A stretch of DNA of 64,000 bases, taken from NCBI GenBank assembly GCA_034440455.1, contig JAWXCB010000033.1:1-64000 (forward strand). Reading direction: 5' to 3'. The notes under the pieces are model-generated. The model did no database searches, was not told where the DNA came from, and was given only the letters and a program-made list of their open reading frames with translations. The stretch comes from JAWXCB01 sp034440455. GTDB taxonomy: Bacteria; Bacteroidota; Bacteroidia; Chitinophagales; CAIOSU01. Shown piece after piece: positions 29,101 through 38,800 of this stretch (the stretch's first letter is position 1; each line of letters starts with the position of its first letter). A program made the translations under genes and the position numbers.

Positions 29101-31633
29101 GGTAAGAGTTACAATTCCTGAAATTGGGTTTGGCGTGGATAGCGACACAAGTTATTGCCCTCCGCATGTGGCGTGTTTTGATAACCTCTCAACGCTTGAC
29201 ACAGTTGCCATTGACCGTGTGCTGTGGGATTTTGGTGATGGCAGTTTTTCTGTATTAAATGACCCTTGTCACATCTATACGCGCGCAGGATTTTTCACCG
29301 TAAGGCTCACCGTGTGGTTTATGAATTTGTGCGTGGATAGTTTAACGGAATCCACTTTTATTAAAATAGGTGGCGCAACAGGAAACCTGATGACAGTGCC
29401 TGACACCGGATGCGCTCCGATGCCTGTTATTCTCAATGCAAATTCGCAAGGCGCGGCAAGTATTTTTTGGGTGTTTCCGTGGAGTCAGGAAGAAAACAGA
29501 ATCGGAGGAGACACCGTGCACAGCATTGTTGACGACCCCGGAGTGTGGCAGCCGTTTATTGTATTAACTGATACGCAAACTCCGCAGCCGTGCAGCTATG
29601 TGCTTTATACTGATACGCTTGTTGTAGCTGATAGCGCGATTGCAAATTTTATCGTGAGTTCCGATTCGGTGTGCCGCGCTGACCTGATTCAGTTTACGGA
29701 TGCTTCTTCTACTGTTGTTGGCGACAGCATAGTCGGATGGTTTTGGGTTTTTGGCGATGGCGGATTTTCAAATCTGAAAAATCCGACTCATGCATTTATG
29801 TCCACGGGAAATGTCACCATTTGTTTGACCGCAATCAGCAAAATCGGCTGCACTGCAACTTTTTGCGATGCTATTTATGTGCTGGATAAACCGACAGCGT
29901 GTTTCACTGTTTCCGATAATTCCGGTTGTGATGTGCTGCTCGTGGCGTTTACAAACTGCTCGACACCGGGCAATGACGCGCCTATTCCGGGCAATGGATA
30001 TTATTGGGATTTGGATGACCCCACCACCAACAGCGATATTTTAACTACGCAACTTCCGCTGCCTTATCAATACAACGATACCGGAAGATATGACCCGATT
30101 TTAGTTGTGACAGATTTGAACGGATGTGATGATACTGCCACTGTGCCAATTAATGTTTATAAAACACCTGATGGAATTTTATTGGGTGATGTGGTGCAGA
30201 TTTGCGAGCGCGACACGATTCAGTTGTTTACAGATTCAATTACGTATGCAGGCTATCAATGGTCGCCCCCACAAGGATTAAGCAGCACAACTGCGCAACA
30301 TCCGTTTGCTTTCCCATCTGATACGATTACATACACGGTTGATATTACCGAAGGGCATGGCTGCGATATGACCGATACGATTCGGGTGAATGTGGTTCCG
30401 TTGCCATTGCTAACTCTAAATCCATATCCTACAACAGCAATTTGCCTCGGGGATTCAGTTCAACTTTCTGCAAGTGGGGGGCTTTCTTATTCATGGACGC
30501 CCCCTATATTTTTTATAACGGCAAGCAATATATCCAATCCGATTGCAAATCCACCGGTGTCATTAACATACACAGTTACAAACACAGGCTTGGCTGGTTG
30601 CAGGAAAAGTGATACTGTGCGTGTAATCGTGAATAACCTCAATGCAAGTTTTGCCGGTGAAAGAAGTTGCTTGGGTGATTCAACAAACTATATTGATTTC
30701 AGCACACGCAGTGATTTGCCTATTGTGAATTGGGATTGGGATTTTGACGGTGATGGTTCTTCCACATTAAAAAATCCTGCTCACACGTATTCAGATTCGG
30801 GCAGCTACAACGTACAGCTCGTGGTGATGGATGCGCGAGGATGCACCGACACTGCAACAGGAACAACAATTATAGATTTTCCACCTGCTGCTGCTGCCGG
30901 TACTAATTCAGTAATTTGTCTTGGTGATAGTATTCAACTATTTGCAACGGGTGGCACTACGTTCCTGTGGACACCGGCACCATATATTCTTAATCCAACC
31001 ACTTCCAGCCCGATTGTATTCCCGATAAACACCACTACCTATATTGCAAATGTCACAAATGGCGTTTGCCCTTATGATGCTGCTGAAGTTGAAATAATTG
31101 TGATGCCGCTGCCTGTTGTTCAAACCATTGATGATACTTACATTGTGAGAGGAGAAACGATTCAATTGGTTACTACTGCCGACAGGTCTATTTCCATCGT
31201 ATGGACTCCAAGCGACAGTCTGAGTTGCTCAACTTGCCTTTCGCCCGATGCAAGACCGTATATTAAGACAACTTATCGCGTAACGGTGATTGACCAATAT
31301 GGCTGCGAGAGTTATGATGAGGTAACGATTGACGCTGATGTAGAATGCAAAGAAGAGCAGGTGTTTGTTGCCAATGCATTTACGCCAAATGGTGATGGAT
31401 TAAATGATGAATTGCCCTTGCGGTTGCGTGGAATTGAGAAGGTGAATTTTTATAGAATTTATGACCGTTGGGGCAAGCTTGTTTTTGAAACAAAGGATAT
31501 GCAGGAAGGCTGGAACGGAAAAAATTCAGACGGGCAAAACCTTAGTTCAGGTGTTTACGTATATGTGGTTGACGCGGTCTGTTTCTACGGGAAGAGTATT
31601 TTGAAGACCGGCAATGTAACGCTAATCAAATGA
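26153..31633 (+). CDS. Giant PKD-repeat T9SS protein with gliding-motility type C-terminus (SprB-like)
   Basis: About 1826 aa. The frame is open from a GTG at 26084; the in-frame GTG at 26153 is preferred because it gives a compact signal peptide (NLRKLYIVWSLCLAF...EVKAQ). About 15-16 PKD-like domains follow, marked by variants of WDFGDG...HTY (for example RIWDFGDGAIS, PTWNFGDGTTG, VLWDFGDGSFS and WDWDFDGDGSS). Cys is unusually frequent. The last 90 residues are the type B sorting domain (VANAFTPNGDGLNDELP...YDRWGKLVFET...GVYVYVVDA). Such proteins are surface adhesins exported by T9SS. The SprF-like gene overlaps its stop, as in sprB-sprF pairs. Confidence 0.9.
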   Translation: MNLRKLYIVWSLCLAFLFGEVKAQSACFTMENLGGQPISAGCIPDMIIQFLDCSNVPFRSIDNGDAYNSHLWRFGYRGDPTSNVQSPVFGYFQSDTFTITLTVTADGSNYTTATNSVIVYESPFVDMSVTPATGCNPLTVCFTDLSTSPSSSIVSRIWDFGDGAISPQQSPCHTYNILPQQNCFSPTLRVENALGCVAARTFQNMICVDRPPVANFNSNLRTLCTPPYTVNFSFTGFLEQGNNATYQWNFGDGTSGTGANPSHTYTNDSTFDVTLTITDTDCNLSSTITKDAWINTREINANFVVTETVLCAGGSTQFINTSDGTDSANFTYLWNFGFPGGFSNQKDPNFPFPGPPPGSPPITYTVSITVSDPAGCTDVETKTALITVNPAPNANFTANDTSSCQAPFTVTFTAQTTCATCTFTWDFGVQPIVTSTARNPTFTYDTTGSFSVSFEVTDNIYGCTGTRVKSGYINIAPRNFRFAMDRNKGCAPLQVRFIDVSTIIFNDPITGFVWDFDDPASGANNTSNLSNPVHVFNDTGKYAVEMCVVTQSGCTGCFTDTVYVGVKLTPSFTINPSPACVNEIVNFINTTNDSILPPGETVRYYWELPGGEFVRDPPPRFYEEPDTLTIKLAAGIYGCFDTIEKQLIINFPKAEFYFEQDCANPGVVEFTDTSEKADTWLWRFGDGDTLADVQNPTHTYDSSGTYNVTLVVSNDSTGCIDSFSLSVTISILDLDFDVDKTVACFGEPVTFTNRSTGLGTVPTWNFGDGTTGTGQTATHTYTTPGLKTIKMVVTDALGCRDSVVLVNHINITGVTADFSASPLIGCIPPTGTGNTVTFTSNSTPQGSPITRYYWTFGDGSPVDSTSGAIVSHTYTTPGTYTVTLRVRTASGCEDTEVKANYINMRQPNANFTTAGTVFCRDQVVTTTNTTQGGGTFTWNFGCNTCSDVIGINPSYVYTDTGTFTITMNVVDANGCVDDAPPVTVRVTIPEIGFGVDSDTSYCPPHVACFDNLSTLDTVAIDRVLWDFGDGSFSVLNDPCHIYTRAGFFTVRLTVWFMNLCVDSLTESTFIKIGGATGNLMTVPDTGCAPMPVILNANSQGAASIFWVFPWSQEENRIGGDTVHSIVDDPGVWQPFIVLTDTQTPQPCSYVLYTDTLVVADSAIANFIVSSDSVCRADLIQFTDASSTVVGDSIVGWFWVFGDGGFSNLKNPTHAFMSTGNVTICLTAISKIGCTATFCDAIYVLDKPTACFTVSDNSGCDVLLVAFTNCSTPGNDAPIPGNGYYWDLDDPTTNSDILTTQLPLPYQYNDTGRYDPILVVTDLNGCDDTATVPINVYKTPDGILLGDVVQICERDTIQLFTDSITYAGYQWSPPQGLSSTTAQHPFAFPSDTITYTVDITEGHGCDMTDTIRVNVVPLPLLTLNPYPTTAICLGDSVQLSASGGLSYSWTPPIFFITASNISNPIANPPVSLTYTVTNTGLAGCRKSDTVRVIVNNLNASFAGERSCLGDSTNYIDFSTRSDLPIVNWDWDFDGDGSSTLKNPAHTYSDSGSYNVQLVVMDARGCTDTATGTTIIDFPPAAAAGTNSVICLGDSIQLFATGGTTFLWTPAPYILNPTTSSPIVFPINTTTYIANVTNGVCPYDAAEVEIIVMPLPVVQTIDDTYIVRGETIQLVTTADRSISIVWTPSDSLSCSTCLSPDARPYIKTTYRVTVIDQYGCESYDEVTIDADVECKEEQVFVANAFTPNGDGLNDELPLRLRGIEKVNFYRIYDRWGKLVFETKDMQEGWNGKNSDGQNLSSGVYVYVVDAVCFYGKSILKTGNVTLIK

Positions 31634-31644
31634 GGGGAGGGACT

Positions 31645-32670
31645 ATGAGGAGAACGAAACACTACACGCTATTACTTGCCTTAATACTGGTAAGCATTGC
31701 ATCATTTGCACAAGACATTCATTTTTCACAATTTCATTCAGCGCCACTGTATTTGAATCCTGCGCTTGCGGGTATCAATGGCGGGAATTACCGTTTTGTC
31801 TCTAATTACAAAACGCAATGGAATGGGTTGGCGCCTTACAACACAGTGGCGGCTTCCTATGACATGAATATGTTCAAGCAGCAAGGCGCAAGAGGGAATT
31901 TCGGAGGGATGGGAATTTTCTTTTTCACGGATAAAGCAGGCGATTCCGAATTGAGAACAACGCAGGTAAATCTGAATCTTTCTTACACCGTGATGGTGAG
32001 CAAGAAACAATCTATCACTTCAGGGATTGTAGGCGGCTTGGGTTATCGCAGCATTAATTATGCAAACTTGGTTTTTGATAGCCAATATGATCCAACGGGA
32101 CAAAATCCGATAAATACTTCCGGTGAAAGTTTTGCAACGGACAATGTGTTATATCCTGAGTTAGGAGCCGGATTCCTTTGGAATTACGTGAAGAACGAAA
32201 AAACGAATTTCTATTTTGGGGGCTCGATATATCATCTTACGCAGCCGAATCTTTCTTTCATGGAGGCGCGTGATGAGAAATTATATGTCAAGTTCACTGC
32301 GCATGCGGGCGGTTATTTCGGGTTAAATGAGCAGATATTCCTTCTTCCAAGCATTCTTTACATGAATCAGGGACCGCATAACCAATTCAATTTTGGCGCA
32401 TTGGTGAAAGTGCGGAAGTCTATTATTCCTTCTGACAGAACTGCATTTTATATTGGCGGATGGTATCGCTTGAAAGACGCGATGATTCTGAATGCAAGAG
32501 TTGATGTGGGGCAATTCAACATCGGCTTCAGCTACGACATTAACCTGTCTGGATTAACTCCTGCTTCAAATGCCAACGGTGGCGCAGAGTTATCGCTGAT
32601 TTACACCGGATTTTTCAGGAGCAAAAAGAACGAGGTGAAGATTTGTCCTCCGATGATGGGAATTCTATAA
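31645..32670 (+). CDS. PorP/SprF family T9SS protein, partner of the PKD adhesin
   Basis: Two starts are possible: ATG 31630, overlapping the PKD stop by 4 nt, and ATG 31645, preceded 4 nt upstream by a strong GAGGGGAGG at 31632-31640. The latter gives a normal signal peptide (RRTKHYTLLLALILVSIASFAQ), so it is chosen (341 aa). It shares DIHFSQFHSAPLYLNPALAGINGGNYRF and the IYHLTQPNLSF segment with the protein at 22589. In Flavobacterium, SprF is needed for surface secretion of the SprB adhesin encoded just upstream; the same order and overlap here suggest a dedicated pair. Confidence 0.9.
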   Translation: MRRTKHYTLLLALILVSIASFAQDIHFSQFHSAPLYLNPALAGINGGNYRFVSNYKTQWNGLAPYNTVAASYDMNMFKQQGARGNFGGMGIFFFTDKAGDSELRTTQVNLNLSYTVMVSKKQSITSGIVGGLGYRSINYANLVFDSQYDPTGQNPINTSGESFATDNVLYPELGAGFLWNYVKNEKTNFYFGGSIYHLTQPNLSFMEARDEKLYVKFTAHAGGYFGLNEQIFLLPSILYMNQGPHNQFNFGALVKVRKSIIPSDRTAFYIGGWYRLKDAMILNARVDVGQFNIGFSYDINLSGLTPASNANGGAELSLIYTGFFRSKKNEVKICPPMMGIL

Positions 32671-32673
32671 GCG

Positions 32674-32733
32674 GTTCACCGCAAAGGCGTATTGTTAGAA
32701 AATTTTCTTTGCGTCATTGCGACTTTGCGGTAC
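32674..32733. repeat. Palindromic repeat between convergent genes
   Basis: CACCGCAAAGGCG and CTTTGCGTCATTGCGACTTTGCGG are inverted about an AT-rich loop. It lies between the SprF-like stop and the HU/SPOR stop and may act as a bidirectional terminator. Confidence 0.5.
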
Positions 32734-32735
32734 AA

Positions 32736-33779
32736 TTACTCACGCACGACTACTTTCAAATCAGGATTGCCTGAGCGGAAATAGCCGAGAGATGCTTCAG
32801 CTTGTTCCTGCGATTCTCCCGCCCGCAAACCGACAACATAGCTGTCGTCTTTTGAAAAAATTTCAAAAGTTTTTCCATGCTCTGCATCCAATTGCTTTTT
32901 CATGCGAATTGCATCTGAAATGAAATCTGATTCGCTGAACACGATGTAAAAATTTCCGTTGGAAGGAAGCGATGCTGTGGTTTTTGCCGGTTCCGTATTT
33001 TCTTCAGCAGGAATTGCCTCGGAATAATCTTCCAGGGTTTCTTCTGTGGAACTTGTATCAGCAACAGAGGTTGACTCCGGCTCGCTTGTTAGCGGTTTAA
33101 ATTTCACTTCAGTGTCAGCATTATCCAGACTGTCAGGGCTTAAAAACGGCATTACGTTCAACTGCTGAATGCGCATGTTTTCAGGAAGCATATTTTGCAA
33201 AAACAGTTGCGGAATAAGCAGGAGCAGAATCACTGCGGCAGCCGCAAGGGCAACCCACTTTCCTGTGTTGCTTTTAGGTTGCTGTTCATCGCCTGATGCG
33301 GTTTCCTCAACGGGAGCAGTTTTTTTACGTTCCATTTTTATGATTTTAGCAGAGTTGGAGTCAGTGTTTATATGATAGGCAATTGGTTTCAAGCCAAAAG
33401 TTTCCGGGAGGTAGTTCTTCCTGAGTTCAGGCAGAAAAACCAGCGCGCTGGATGAGTTAATATACAACTTCCCGATGTCGGGAAACAGCAACATGCCCTT
33501 ATTGTCAATCAGGCGGTTCCACGATTCTGAGAATTGCCGTACTTTTTCTTCCGCTGTTTTGTAATCTAATTTTTCCTGTTGCGCGATGTGGTTCACAAGA
33601 ATGCCGTCATTCGTTTGCAGCCGTTTGTTGAAGAGGAGCGATTTGGAGGGCGGATAAATCACATTCTTGAACCGTTGGATTTCTGACGACTGATAATTGG
33701 TGACAAATCCCCCGAAGCCGGGAATTATCACGCAATCGTGCAGAAAAAGCAATTCTTTGATGTATTTCCGAATATCCAC
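32736..33779 (-). CDS. HU-CCDC81 and SPOR domain membrane protein
   Basis: A 347-aa protein. The N-terminal half has the two HU-CCDC81-like repeats of Bacteroidota SPOR proteins (IRKYIKELLFLHDCVIIPGFGGFVTNY at residues 3-29; LLFPDIGKLYINSSSALVFLPE near 97-118). A transmembrane helix lies near residues 175-193 (WVALAAAAVILLLLIPQLFL), then an acidic Ser/Thr/Glu linker, then a SPOR domain at about 270-347 (GNFYIVFSESDFISDAIRMKKQLDAEHG). The HU part is cytoplasmic and SPOR periplasmic, fitting a division-site link between the inside of the cell and peptidoglycan. It is last in a minus-strand envelope cluster. Confidence 0.8.
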   Translation of the reverse strand: MDIRKYIKELLFLHDCVIIPGFGGFVTNYQSSEIQRFKNVIYPPSKSLLFNKRLQTNDGILVNHIAQQEKLDYKTAEEKVRQFSESWNRLIDNKGMLLFPDIGKLYINSSSALVFLPELRKNYLPETFGLKPIAYHINTDSNSAKIIKMERKKTAPVEETASGDEQQPKSNTGKWVALAAAAVILLLLIPQLFLQNMLPENMRIQQLNVMPFLSPDSLDNADTEVKFKPLTSEPESTSVADTSSTEETLEDYSEAIPAEENTEPAKTTASLPSNGNFYIVFSESDFISDAIRMKKQLDAEHGKTFEIFSKDDSYVVGLRAGESQEQAEASLGYFRSGNPDLKVVVRE

Positions 33780-33894
33780 TTTAAAGCGTTCGCGCTACGA
33801 AGATTGTAAAAATTCCGGCAGAATCAAAGTTAAAGAGATAACGCCATCGCAAAGACGCAAAGGACGCAAAGTTTTTATTCTTTCTTTTTAATGC

Positions 33895-34021
33895 AGTTGC
33901 CACGGAAACACGGAAAGGCACACAGAGTATTTTAACAAGGAGGGGCAAAGAATTTTTTCTTAGCGCACGCTGAATGTCTTTGTAGTTTAAAAAATGACTT
34001 CCGTGCCTTTCCGTGGCAACT
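33895..34021. repeat. Long-loop inverted repeat, CCACGGAAA family
   Basis: AGTTGCCACGGAAACACGGA at the left and CCTTTCCGTGGCAACT at the right form the ends. Next to it at 33839-33873 is a half copy of the GCAAAGACGC repeat. Both lie between the barrel and HU/SPOR genes. Confidence 0.55.
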
Positions 34022-34040
34022 TTCGTTTCGTGGCAAAATC

Positions 34041-35798
34041 TCAGTAGGTAAAAATCGCCCCAATCATCCCGTTAAATCCATACGAGGGATAGAGGTAATA
34101 CTTCTCGTACTTAATAGATGCGAGATTATTCAGATTGCAGAAAAAGGAGAAGTGCTTGGAGAATTTGTAAGTAGCACCGATGTTAATGTCGGCAGTTGGA
34201 TTCAGTTCTTTTGTTTCGTTGCCGGGAAGCAGCGCTTTTACGCCATCACGCACGAGAAAATCAAACGTGAGAAACACTTTTTTCTTAATCGTGTAGCGCG
34301 TGTTGAAGTCAATCATGAAGTTGGGCAAGTGCCAGGGTTGCGCAACATCATCCATTTCATAGTCGAAAAAATCAAAGGTTAAACTGAAATCCAAATCGCG
34401 CATCGCGTGGTAAAATAATTCAGCGTGGAAAGTCAGGATATTCGTGCGCGGGTCATATTGCACCACGAATGTTTTCATGTCAGTTGTATCATTGACAAAA
34501 ATTGGCATCCTGCGCACGAGCCGCTGCCCGAAGCGCACGTCATAGCTGAAATTTTTTACGGTTCCTTTCAGTCCGGTGCTGCGATCTTCATACCACGTAT
34601 TTCTTAACTCAAAATCATTTCCTATCCAGGGATTGTCAGCAGTAAGTGTTTTGTAGCTTGTGCGGTTTAATTCCATGCGCCAGGTGCTGTAAGAAATAAT
34701 GTAGTTGTCCCACAGCGATCGCTCCATGCCTGTTTCGGGGAAGAGGTGGAAAATGTTGTTTTCCCAAGTGAGGTCAACACCGCCCCAGATGCGCCATGTG
34801 CGGTCGTTGTATTCATACACGGGCTTCACGGTAAAAATATTTCGCTTGCGGGGCACAGAGAAGCCCACCTGAGAAGCAGGTTCGCTATTGAACACGTTGA
34901 AGTCTTCCGCCAATTTCAGCGTTACAAAATGCTTGTTCCGGAAAATTTTGTCCATCTGCACCGCTCCACGAAAGTAGAATTCGCTGCGGTCAAACTTATC
35001 GCTGAAGTAGCCGAAATCAAGGTCGGCTTTGTAATTGAATTCGTGCGGGTTTTTTGTGTTCGTAATGGAGTTAGAAAAAACGAAATCGTTGAAAAACTGC
35101 TTGATGTCTTTTTTCTTGAAAGTAGTATCAGAGTGGTCATATCCATAATACACCACGCCATCGCGGTGGTAATCAATCTTGGAATCAAACCGCGCCTTTT
35201 TCATGAAAGCATTTCCAAACACCGAAACATGATTTGTGTTAAAATCCTGATGATTGATTTTGCTGCCGCGTGAAGAGAAGTGGCGGAAGTATGCGCCATA
35301 ATGGAGTTTCTCATACTTGCCGTCATTCCACAGTGCTTCAAAAAGCGGGCTGAGTTGCGTTCCAAATCCCACTTTGAAATACGACATCGGAAATTGTTCG
35401 GGCTTTTCTTTTGCAATTGCAATTGGTTTCAGCGGAGTAGGGGAGAAGGGAGTCGAAAGCAGTTGAACCGGAGTTTCATAAAACAATTCCAGTTTGCCTG
35501 ATGCTTCACGGTCAGGAAGCGTTGCTGGAAAATTAATTTTCACCGCATCTGCAATCAGCGGGTTGAAATCACTCACCACCTCAATGTTTTCCGGCTTCAA
35601 GCCATCTTGCGCGAAAGAAGGAGCATGAATAAACAAAGAAAAAAGAAGAGCGAAAGCAAATACAACAGGATTGTGCAAACGCCCGGACTCCCTCTCCCGC
35701 AGGAGAGGGGCGGGGTGAGGTGCAGCGGATTGCTTCGTTAACGGCAATCGCTTCATGCGTTGCGCCTCCTCGCAATGACGGTTCATTTTTTTATTCAT
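34041..35798 (-). CDS. Outer-membrane beta-barrel (TonB-receptor-like, no plug seen)
   Basis: Up to 585 aa from the ATG at 35798. The core signal peptide is VVFAFALLFSLFIHAPSFAQ, but between MNKKMN and this hydrophobic core lies about 99 nt of repeat DNA read in frame (35682-35780). A TTG inside RLHNPVV near 35677 is an alternative start. The mature part begins LKPENIEVVSDFNPLIADAVKINFPA, then many amphipathic strands (YFKVGFGTQLSPLFEALW, FNYKADLDFGYFSDKF, LDFSLTFDFFDYEM) and ends in Tyr (GMIGAIFTY). No TonB box or plug is recognised. It follows the TPR gene with a 66-bp gap, probably in one operon; a TPR-barrel partnership is likely. Confidence 0.7.
   Translation of the reverse strand: MNKKMNRHCEEAQRMKRLPLTKQSAAPHPAPLLRERESGRLHNPVVFAFALLFSLFIHAPSFAQDGLKPENIEVVSDFNPLIADAVKINFPATLPDREASGKLELFYETPVQLLSTPFSPTPLKPIAIAKEKPEQFPMSYFKVGFGTQLSPLFEALWNDGKYEKLHYGAYFRHFSSRGSKINHQDFNTNHVSVFGNAFMKKARFDSKIDYHRDGVVYYGYDHSDTTFKKKDIKQFFNDFVFSNSITNTKNPHEFNYKADLDFGYFSDKFDRSEFYFRGAVQMDKIFRNKHFVTLKLAEDFNVFNSEPASQVGFSVPRKRNIFTVKPVYEYNDRTWRIWGGVDLTWENNIFHLFPETGMERSLWDNYIISYSTWRMELNRTSYKTLTADNPWIGNDFELRNTWYEDRSTGLKGTVKNFSYDVRFGQRLVRRMPIFVNDTTDMKTFVVQYDPRTNILTFHAELFYHAMRDLDFSLTFDFFDYEMDDVAQPWHLPNFMIDFNTRYTIKKKVFLTFDFLVRDGVKALLPGNETKELNPTADINIGATYKFSKHFSFFCNLNNLASIKYEKYYLYPSYGFNGMIGAIFTY
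35682..35780 (-). repeat. Composite palindromic insertion in a signal-peptide coding region
   Basis: On the minus strand, CGTCATTGCGAGG...AAGCAATCCGC (one end of the element family seen at 38952-39035) is joined to CACCCCGCCCCTCTCCTGCGGGAGAGGG (split: the CCTCTCC/GGAGAGG hairpin family also seen at 25908 and 56003). About 99 nt, 33 codons, in frame, translated as HCEEAQRMKRLPLTKQ and then PAPLLRERES. The right-hand limit is uncertain by a few bases. Confidence 0.65.
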
Positions 35799-35864
35799 TC
35801 GTAATTCCTAATTCTCAATTTCTAATTTACTAACATCTAATATCTAACGTCTCACATCTCATAT

Positions 35865-38800
35865 CTAATCTTCCTCATCCAAATTATCCACCGGCACCAC
35901 CAACTCAAACTCTTCGTTTGGGTCTTCTTCAATTGTAGTTCCGGTATCAACGATAATCTCTAATTTCTGTTTTGTTTTTTCTTCATCAAGAATTGCATTC
36001 AACTTGTCCTGCGCGATTTGTTTTAGTTCTTCGCCTTTGTAATTATCAACGATGCTTTGCAAGGTTGCTTTCGCTTGAAAAATATTTCCCAACTTGTGGT
36101 AATTATCTGCGAGCAGGATAAAACCTTTTACGCGCCAGTATTCGTGTGTGGGTTTTTGCTCCACCATCACTTTGCATTCATTCATGGATTGCGTGAAGTT
36201 GCCTTTGATAAAGCTGATTTCAGCGATGCGATATTTCGCTTCCGAACCGATTACAGTAGTAGTTGATTCAGCAGTCTTCTTAAAGAATTTTCCTGCCTGC
36301 TCATAGTCGGCTGCGGCAAAGGCTGCTTTTCCGAGATAAAATTCCGCTTCGATATTATGTTCCGGCATCGCATCTGATGAATTCAATACTGCGGTTGCGT
36401 ATTGTTTTAAGTCTTCCATTTTCTGCAACTGAAATGCGCAGCGCATTAAACCCAAGTTGGCGCCATAAATGTTTTCCTTGTAAGAAGCGTTTTCCAGCAA
36501 CAGCTTGAAATATTCAAACGCATCTTCGTAATCCTTGTCAATTTCAAATGCGATGCGCGCAGCTTTTGCAAGCGCTTTTTCGGAGTAAAGATTTTTTCCC
36601 GCGTCAATCACAAATTGATAATCCTGCGAAGCGGCTGCAAAATTCTTATCAGAGTAATGACATTCACCGCGATAGAAATGCGCGGGCAGCCGGAAATAGC
36701 CTTCCTTAAATTCAGCAAGATATTCGGTGAACGCGGCAATCGCCTTGTCGCACTTTCCTGACGCATATTGCTTTTCGGCATCAAGATAAATGAGCGAATC
36801 TTTTTCTGATGCGGTAACGGGCGCAAGCGTGGTGTAGAGCTTTGCGTCAATTTCTTTGATGGCGACAAATGCCTCTTTTGCTTCTTCCGAATTTTTGTAG
36901 AGTGAAATCACGCGCTTATAATAATCGAGCGCAGTCTTTGTGTCGTCCTGATTGTAGTAGGTGAGTCCAAGTTTCAGATAGGATTTTGGCACATACGCGC
37001 TTGTGGGAAATTTCTCCGGAATTTTTTTGAACGACTGAATTGCAGATTGATATTTACTGAGCGCGAGTTGTGCCGTGCCTGTTTCATACACTGCATCATC
37101 CAGATAAATGGAAGTCGGGTACTGCGTTTCAATCGTTTGCATCGCAGTGATTTTTTCTTCCATCTTGCCCTGCAAGCCAAGAATCATTCCCTTTTGATAC
37201 AGCGCGTAATCGCTGCCCGCTTTTTTCGCGGAAATGATTTCAGAATAATTGGTGAGTGCAGCGGGATAATCTTTCACGATGAAACTGCAATCGGCAGAGC
37301 GCAGTAGCGCATCGGACAGCACTTTGTCTTTCAGATTTCTGTTTGATGATGTGCGGCATTTTGCAACACATTGATTAAAGTAGGGGAGCGCGTCACCATA
37401 TTTTTTCTGTTTAAACAGCGAGTAACCAGCTCCGTATTGCGCGTTTGCTTCGTGCCATTCTTTCTCGCTCACGTCATTGATTTTTGCAAGATTTAAAAAT
37501 TGCAAATAGAGTTCTCCAGCGGTGACATATTCTTGTTTTGAGAAATTGGATTCGCCTTTCCAGTAATAGCACAACGCTTTGATAGAGGCATTGCTTGGAT
37601 TTTGCAAGGACACATCAAACATGCGGATTCCCTCATCAAACTCTTTGTCATTATAGTGTTCCAATCCCCGAAAGTAGGCGACTTCCTGATATGCCTTTTT
37701 CACTTTTGCAGAGGGATTTTTTACCGATTCAATTACTTTGAGCGCTTCTTTGAAATTGCGCGTATTCAGAAATAATTCTGAGAGCAATTCTTTTGCTTCC
37801 TCTGCATCTTCACCATTGCCGTATTTTTCATTGTATTGCTGTAATGCGCGGATAGCTTCCGAATCAAACCCTTGCTCGTAAGAAAGTTTGCCATAGTTGA
37901 ACAGCGCGTGTTCAGCAATAAACGGGTCAAATTCCATTTGCGCAGCTTTTTGAAACGCGCTCAGTGCGCTTGATTTGTTGCCGCTCTTCATGTAACAATC
38001 CGCAAGCAGATAAAGCGCGTGTTGCCCAAGCGTGTCTTTCTGATTATCCAATTGTTCAAATTGCAGAATGGCTTCTTTGTAGTCTTCCGCTTTGTAATGA
38101 GCGTATCCGAGTTGGTAAACATCTTCTTTGCGCGCCTTGCCGGTTTGCGTGATGTAAATCGTGAGGTGGCGAACTGCCTTGTCATATTTCTGCTGGTCAA
38201 AATACGCTTGTCCGAGAATTTGATTCAATTCAGCGTAATACTTTAAATCGGTGTCGTTGATGATTGGCGCAAGGTATTCCGTGAGTTCTTTGTATTGCTT
38301 TTTGAAATAATACACCTGACTGATGTAATACGGAATGATTTTTTCATACACCTTTGAATCCTTCAGGCGTTCAAAACTTTGCAGCGCGTCATCGAATTCT
38401 TTATTGCCGAAAGCGATGTAACCGTAATAGTAATTAGCCGGGTAGTAATACTTGTTTTTGATGTTGCGGATTTCTTTAAAGAGTTTCCCTGCTTCGGTAA
38501 GTTTCTTTTTATAGAAATAGCAATAGGCAAGCTGGAATTTGTATTCGGCAATATCTTCATTACTCAAATCTGCGATTTCTGTTTTTTCAAACCAGATGAT
38601 TGCCTCTGCATAATTTTTCTCGCGGAAATAATATTTCCCCATGTAATAATATCCCAGCCGCTTCATCGGAGTTTCATCGTATTCCTGCGCCATGTCGAGC
38701 AGCAATTTTTCCGCATCGGGCTGCATCAATTCTAATGCGCAGAAAGCAGCATAGAAACGCGCATTATTTTTCAGCGTTTGATTTTCATTGCCAATTACAT

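Noticed and set aside
34746..35273. Plus-strand frame of 175 codons
   Set aside because: Antisense to the outer-membrane barrel gene; no independent evidence of coding.
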